Below, one piece after another: positions 31,301 to 33,610 of a stretch of 33,610 nucleotides of DNA (position 1 is the stretch's first letter; each line of letters starts with the position of its first letter). The position numbers were made by a program, and so were the translations under genes. Under the pieces are notes generated by a model. The model was not told the origin of the DNA, did no database searches, and saw only the letters and a program-made list of their open reading frames with translations. The stretch is from the NCBI GenBank assembly GCA_008931825.1, contig QXVZ01022247.1, positions 2,002 through 35,611 on the forward strand, written 5' to 3'. Source of the stretch: Phallusia fumigata (lineage: Eukaryota > Chordata > Ascidiacea > Phlebobranchia > Ascidiidae).

Positions 31301-32672
31301 CTTATGACCCACACAAACAGGTCGTACGCGTAACTTCTCGCGTGTCGAAGTGAATTCTAGCGAATTTAGGTCCAGGTCTGTAATTATATCTTGCATAATG
31401 CGGTTTTTTATTTTTGATTCAGTTTGGTACTTGCGAGGGGCGTGCAGTGGAGTTCCAGCGCTGCAATGTGGATGTGGAATGTCCTGTAAAGTTCGGCGAG
31501 TGGTCTGCTTGGGCCGACTGCGATCCACAATGTGGAAAATGGACTGAGCTGACCCGACGTAGGCCGTGTCTCGTTGGACCTTGTGGACAAGGTAACCGAA
31601 AGGGGTTTTCTATTCAAAGGCATTACATAGTTGTTGGATAACTCATGAGTCTTCGCGCTGGAAAAGCCTAATGAAAACACATAAAATGTTTGCACACAAG
31701 TACGGAATTAATTATATCTATTGCGCCAATGTTTTTTTTTATCCTGGGTTGGAAAAGTGGGCTAAAATTGGCAAACGCATAATAATAAATCACAATTAAA
31801 CTCCGCTGGAATTTTTTGCACCTAATATTTAGGTAACCTGTATTTAACGCAACCCATTATTTCCTTTGATGAGAAACTATATGACGCACAAACGAAAAGG
31901 CGCAAAACAGAATAGGGATTAATCATCCAAAAAATAACTGTGGTTAATTGTACCGCGTTTGACGGGAGTTCTACACATTTCTCAAACAGATGCCTTGAGC
32001 GAAAGACGTCTGTGCAAGGCGACACAGTGCACTTACGTCACCGAACGCAACTGGCTTGATCAACAAAATCGAAGGTACATTTGAAAACTTCAAACTATTC
32101 AGTAGCATCGCTTCACTTCGGGCTTATCATCACTTGGGTGGCGAGCGCGCCGTAGTAAGATTGTGGTTGGGATAGTTTACTGCATTGGATCACGATTTTG
32201 TAATACTGACGTGGAGAGTATCAAATCAATGTCTGCAATGTGTTGATTGCAAGCAGAGGTGCAGATAACTAAGCGAATCCCAACGTGAATTTGCTTTGCT
32301 TTTAACTAGGTTTTAAACTGTTCTAAACGCGAATTAAATACTTTGCGCTCAATACAAAGTTAAGACTTATTTGCGCAAAAGACTTGATAACAAGAAGCAA
32401 ATATAAGTTTTACGAAGTATATTTAAAACTCCAAATTACAAAATTTCTTCCGTTTTCAATGGTTTATCCATACGGAAAATCAAATGTAAGTATGGATTGA
32501 GAAAGCTAAACCTGATTAAAATCAATCTTATTTCAGACTTGTTTAACGCAACTTGTTTTTGCAGCGATAACAGGATATCGGCATGGACGGCGTGGGGAGC
32601 TTGTTCGGAAACATGCGGTGACGGCGTTCAAATACGAAGCCGAAAATGTATTCGCGTTTCATCACATAAAAC
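22098..32672 (+). CDS. Secreted TSP1-repeat protein, 5' part, at least 7 exons
   Basis: Joined exons: 22098-22308, 25932-26031, 27166-27387, 30251-30449, 31423-31591, 31990-32074 and 32565 to about 32672. All phases agree (1, 2, 2, 0, 1, 2), giving about 364 residues before an unresolved 3' end. The product has a signal peptide (cleavage likely after ICASA), a short proregion ending RRKR (furin-type site, about residues 72-75), and five thrombospondin type 1 repeats starting near residues 104, 155, 212, 271 and 336. Each repeat carries a WxxW C-mannosylation motif (WTKW, WSAW, WGEW, WSAW, WTAW). Four of five have the CxxS/TC O-fucose motif; repeat 4 has CDPQC. Such proteins act in extracellular matrix, adhesion or guidance. 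I cannot assign a named family: no protease or other partner domain is visible. The exon 1 to 2 join uses a weak donor and spans a 3.6-kb intron. Confidence 0.75.
23786..23939 (-). CDS. Minus-strand candidate exon, possibly TRAPPC9-like
   Basis: The segment has a fair acceptor (TTTTTCTGCGACGCCAG) and a GTAATT donor. It encodes FVVVNGPELNDFDLFIDSYD. The FDLFIDSYD motif resembles FDLFVENYD of the exon near 24.6 kb, suggesting two related beta-sandwich units. Part of it (from 23881) recurs in the N-flanking copy at 24103-24323. Confidence 0.45.
23881..24323. repeat. 221-bp identical direct duplication around N (24102)
   Basis: Copies 23881-24101 and 24103-24323 appear identical base for base. 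With a single N between them this is almost certainly one sequence represented twice by unmerged contigs. Confidence 0.95.
24523..24673 (-). CDS. Minus-strand candidate exon (copy A of duplicated segment)
   Basis: This is the left copy of the exon also present at 24749-24899; the two are identical across the N at 24701. It encodes VRLWSGNKRILTF and NFDLFVENYDNHTGRRLC. Probably only one copy exists in the genome. Confidence 0.4.
24749..24899 (-). CDS. Minus-strand candidate exon (copy B), possibly TRAPPC9-like
   Basis: Acceptor GACTCTTTCAG on the minus strand opens in phase 2; the 3' boundary is uncertain (GTCATA is a poor donor and a TGA follows). The FDLFVENYDNHTGRRL pattern resembles the repeated beta-sandwich segments of TRAPPC9 (for example LLLDVFNSTEHEL), but the match is weak. 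Confidence 0.4.
25166..25388 (-). CDS. TRAPPC9: TRAPPC9-like internal exon
   Basis: A 223-base segment lies between a strong acceptor (GCTTGATTTTACAG) and a strong donor (TTGCAG|GTAATT), with base composition richer in GC than its surroundings. It encodes VYFGPIVELHPLGNCRW and TLSFNTTNPAAVAVKNIRF, resembling the human YSPII...FQW...NP.PFELRVENM region. The last residues (after FLGTT) do not align, so an earlier donor (ACG|GTGGTG) is possible. Confidence 0.55.
25757..25854 (-). pseudogene. tRNA-like pseudogene or SINE head, type II (Leu/Ser-like)
   Basis: The minus strand has a clear B box (GGGTTCGAACCCC), an A-box-like D arm (TGGTCGAATGG...GGCGC) and an anticodon stem CTCGA/TCGGG. The stem encloses 26 bases, as in an intron-bearing tRNA. 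A long variable arm of tRNA-Leu/Ser style follows. The acceptor ends (AAGCGCT and CAATAAA) do not pair, and position 33 is C rather than T. No T-run terminator follows. It is therefore a decayed tRNA or tRNA-derived SINE, not a working gene. Confidence 0.6.
25932..26031 (+). CDS. TSP1 gene exon 2: furin site and start of repeats
   Basis: The acceptor is strong (TTTATTCTGACTGTTTGCCACAG, phase 1 in) and the donor is ATG|GTAACA read as phase 2. The frame reads RRKRALRFFG, then IVRCRTPPCARW, where the last W codon is completed by exon 3 to give WTKWFDGNGTCSATCG. That join makes the first TSP1 WxxW motif, which is the main support. The longer ATG frame here (25879-26082) is out of phase. Confidence 0.72.
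26573..26818. repeat. 122-bp direct duplication around N (26695)
   Basis: Copy A is 26573-26694 and copy B 26696-26818, differing at about five positions. Open frames on both strands across it are products of the duplication. Confidence 0.92.
27166..27387 (+). CDS. TSP1 gene exon 3: repeat 1 and start of repeat 2
   Basis: The exon follows TTATCGCAG and ends CG|GTAATA (phase 2 both sides). It encodes TSP1 repeat 1 (TCSATCGMGGRV ... CNIQPCP) and the first half of repeat 2 (WSAWTLASNCSRTCG). N-glycosylation sequons NGT and NCS are present. Confidence 0.88.
29157..30138. repeat. 0.5-kb direct duplication around N (29637)
   Basis: Copy A is 29157-29636 (480 bases) and copy B 29638-30138 (501 bases). 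They differ by many substitutions and by short insertions, including an extra run near 29690 in copy B. This is the most diverged of the six N-flanking pairs. Confidence 0.9.
30251..30449 (+). CDS. TSP1 gene exon 4: end of repeat 2, start of repeat 3
   Basis: The acceptor is CTTATTTCAG and the donor CTCAG|GTGAGC (phase 0 out). Joined to exon 3 it completes repeat 2 (RRVCMLGEEK ... KPCPG) and opens repeat 3 (WGEWSEYSKCTRSCGEE). Confidence 0.9.
31423..31591 (+). CDS. TSP1 gene exon 5: end of repeat 3, start of repeat 4
   Basis: The acceptor is TTTTTGATTCAG and the donor CAAG|GTAACC (phase 1). It completes repeat 3 (FQRCNVDVECPV) and opens repeat 4 (FGEWSAWADCDPQCGKW), whose CDPQC lacks the serine or threonine that accepts O-fucose. 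Confidence 0.9.
31990..32074 (+). CDS. TSP1 gene exon 6 (85 bases): end of repeat 4
   Basis: This short exon has no ATG. It lies between CTCAAACAG and CGAAG|GTACAT, entering in phase 1 and leaving in phase 2, exactly what exons 5 and 7 require. It encodes ALSERRLCKATQCTYV, supplying the closing cysteines of repeat 4, then NWLDQQNR. Confidence 0.8.
32565..32672 (+). CDS. TSP1 gene exon 7: start of repeat 5, 3' end unsure
   Basis: The acceptor is TTGTTTTTGCAG (phase 2 in). It encodes WTAWGACSETCGDGVQIRSR, a clear TSP1 start. The proposed donor is AAAAC|GTTAGT; without splicing the frame stops at 32701. The remainder of repeat 5 is not seen in frame, so the gene continues past the window or the sequence has an indel here. 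Confidence 0.7.
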
Positions 32673-33610
32673 GTTAGTCCCAATTTATTATCGAGCTAGA
32701 TAAGAGCGACGATTCATGTGGCCAGGACAATTTGGGCTGTTCAGCAAATCGATTGGTCCATTATACAATTTGAACGAGCCCAATATACCGATAGCTTGAT
32801 AAAAATCCGCAATGGCTGTTGGAGATGGCATCGAAAAAGCTAACAGCAGTTTGCTCGACTGTCAGACGCCACACTAAGCTGGATAGAAATTTAAGTGGGG
32901 CAATCTATTGCGATATTTGGCAAATGTATCTTTAAAGAAATAAATCGTGTTGAAAAGAAATTGCACCCAGATGCGTTCGAGTGACTTGTGTCATTCTACT
33001 TACGCAATGCAATTTATAACAACTTATAAAAAACCTTTTGCAATGGTATTATACCGCAAGGGATAGAGAACAGATGCTTATGAACGCTAAAAAGCACAAA
33101 TACGAGAAAACTAGACCAGCAAGAAAACTAGACCAACTATCTAACTTCTGTCATACAAAATAGGAAACCCACTGCGTAGTGCAAATATAGACTTGTATTT
33201 TTTTTAGTATACCGGTCGTTCATGTGCATGTCTTTTCTCTAAAATAATCAGGCAATAAACTGGCACGGCTTTTAAATATTTGACAGACAGATAAAAGCGC
33301 CGGGGACCCGCGACGAATCGAGTAAACATTGCGTAAAAATGCGTGACGCCACAATGCAAAAACAGTTCCAAATATATATTTGTGGAATTTTCACGGCACC
33401 CAATTTTGCGTAAAATGCCGGCAAAACTTTCCAGGATAAAAAACAGATACAACAGCGCTTTAAAAATACCGCTTAAGCAGACGAATTGCATCGAAACAAG
33501 CTTAAAAATGGCAGCAAAACTACCCACGTACCCAGACACATAAATTGCATGTAAAATCTAAGCAGGATACGAGATAACTCCATTGGCGGATGCCTAACTC
33601 ACGTTGTTAA
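32673..33610. other. Right end, no further exon seen
   Basis: This stretch is AT-rich and intron-like. A minus-strand open frame at 33204-33539 has no motif and mirrors an open plus frame. The only hint of coding is the segment near 32708-32740, which could read DSCGQDNLGC in a frame shifted from exon 7. Confidence 0.5.

Noticed and set aside
33204-33539. 111-codon minus-strand frame at the right edge
   Set aside because: Hydrophobic but without motif, in AT-rich DNA with a complementary open plus frame; no splice or homology support.
1-33610. CRISPR arrays, rRNA genes, bacterial operons or intact mobile-element coding regions
   Set aside because: None seen: the sequence is spliced animal DNA, with no regularly spaced repeats and no recognisable transposase or reverse transcriptase motif.

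Overview
The window looks like compact animal (metazoan) nuclear DNA: AT-rich, with spliced genes, GT-AG introns of about 200-5,000 bases and coding exons of roughly 55-270 bases. The gene content and the dense, highly polymorphic sequence fit an invertebrate deuterostome; a tunicate such as Ciona is my best guess, but this is inference. Six single N bases occur, and each sits exactly between two direct copies of the same sequence. They therefore look like contig ends (probably the two haplotypes) joined without merging, and the duplications should not be read as biology until checked.

Layout. Bases 1-2061 hold no gene I can support. A complete 17-coding-exon plus-strand gene runs 2062-12137 and encodes an 873-residue protein. 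It is recognisable exon by exon as the orthologue of SPMIP4 (C7orf31), a sperm microtubule inner protein; every splice phase agrees. Its 3' flank (12203-13853) is one of the N-separated duplications. Bases 13854-19103 hold only small repeats and weak open frames.

On the minus strand, 25388 down to 19104 carries exons resembling the C-terminal half of TRAPPC9, a TRAPPII vesicle-tethering subunit. The last two exons and the stop codon are the best supported; the internal exon chain is incomplete. On the plus strand, 22098 to the right edge holds at least seven exons of a secreted thrombospondin type 1 (TSP1) repeat protein: signal peptide, an RRKR furin-type site, then five TSP1 repeats, the last cut by the window edge or an unresolved splice. 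Two of its exons (25932-26031 and 31990-32074) have no long ATG-started frame and were found by matching splice phase and TSP1 motif continuity.

The two right-hand genes are interleaved on opposite strands: the signal-peptide exon of the TSP1 gene lies between TRAPPC9-like exons. This is either a true overlapping arrangement or a sign that a contig is misplaced at one of the N joins. A tRNA-like pseudogene with a type II variable arm lies antisense in the first intron of the TSP1 gene. The three genes have no obvious functional link (sperm flagellum, Golgi trafficking, extracellular matrix or adhesion).
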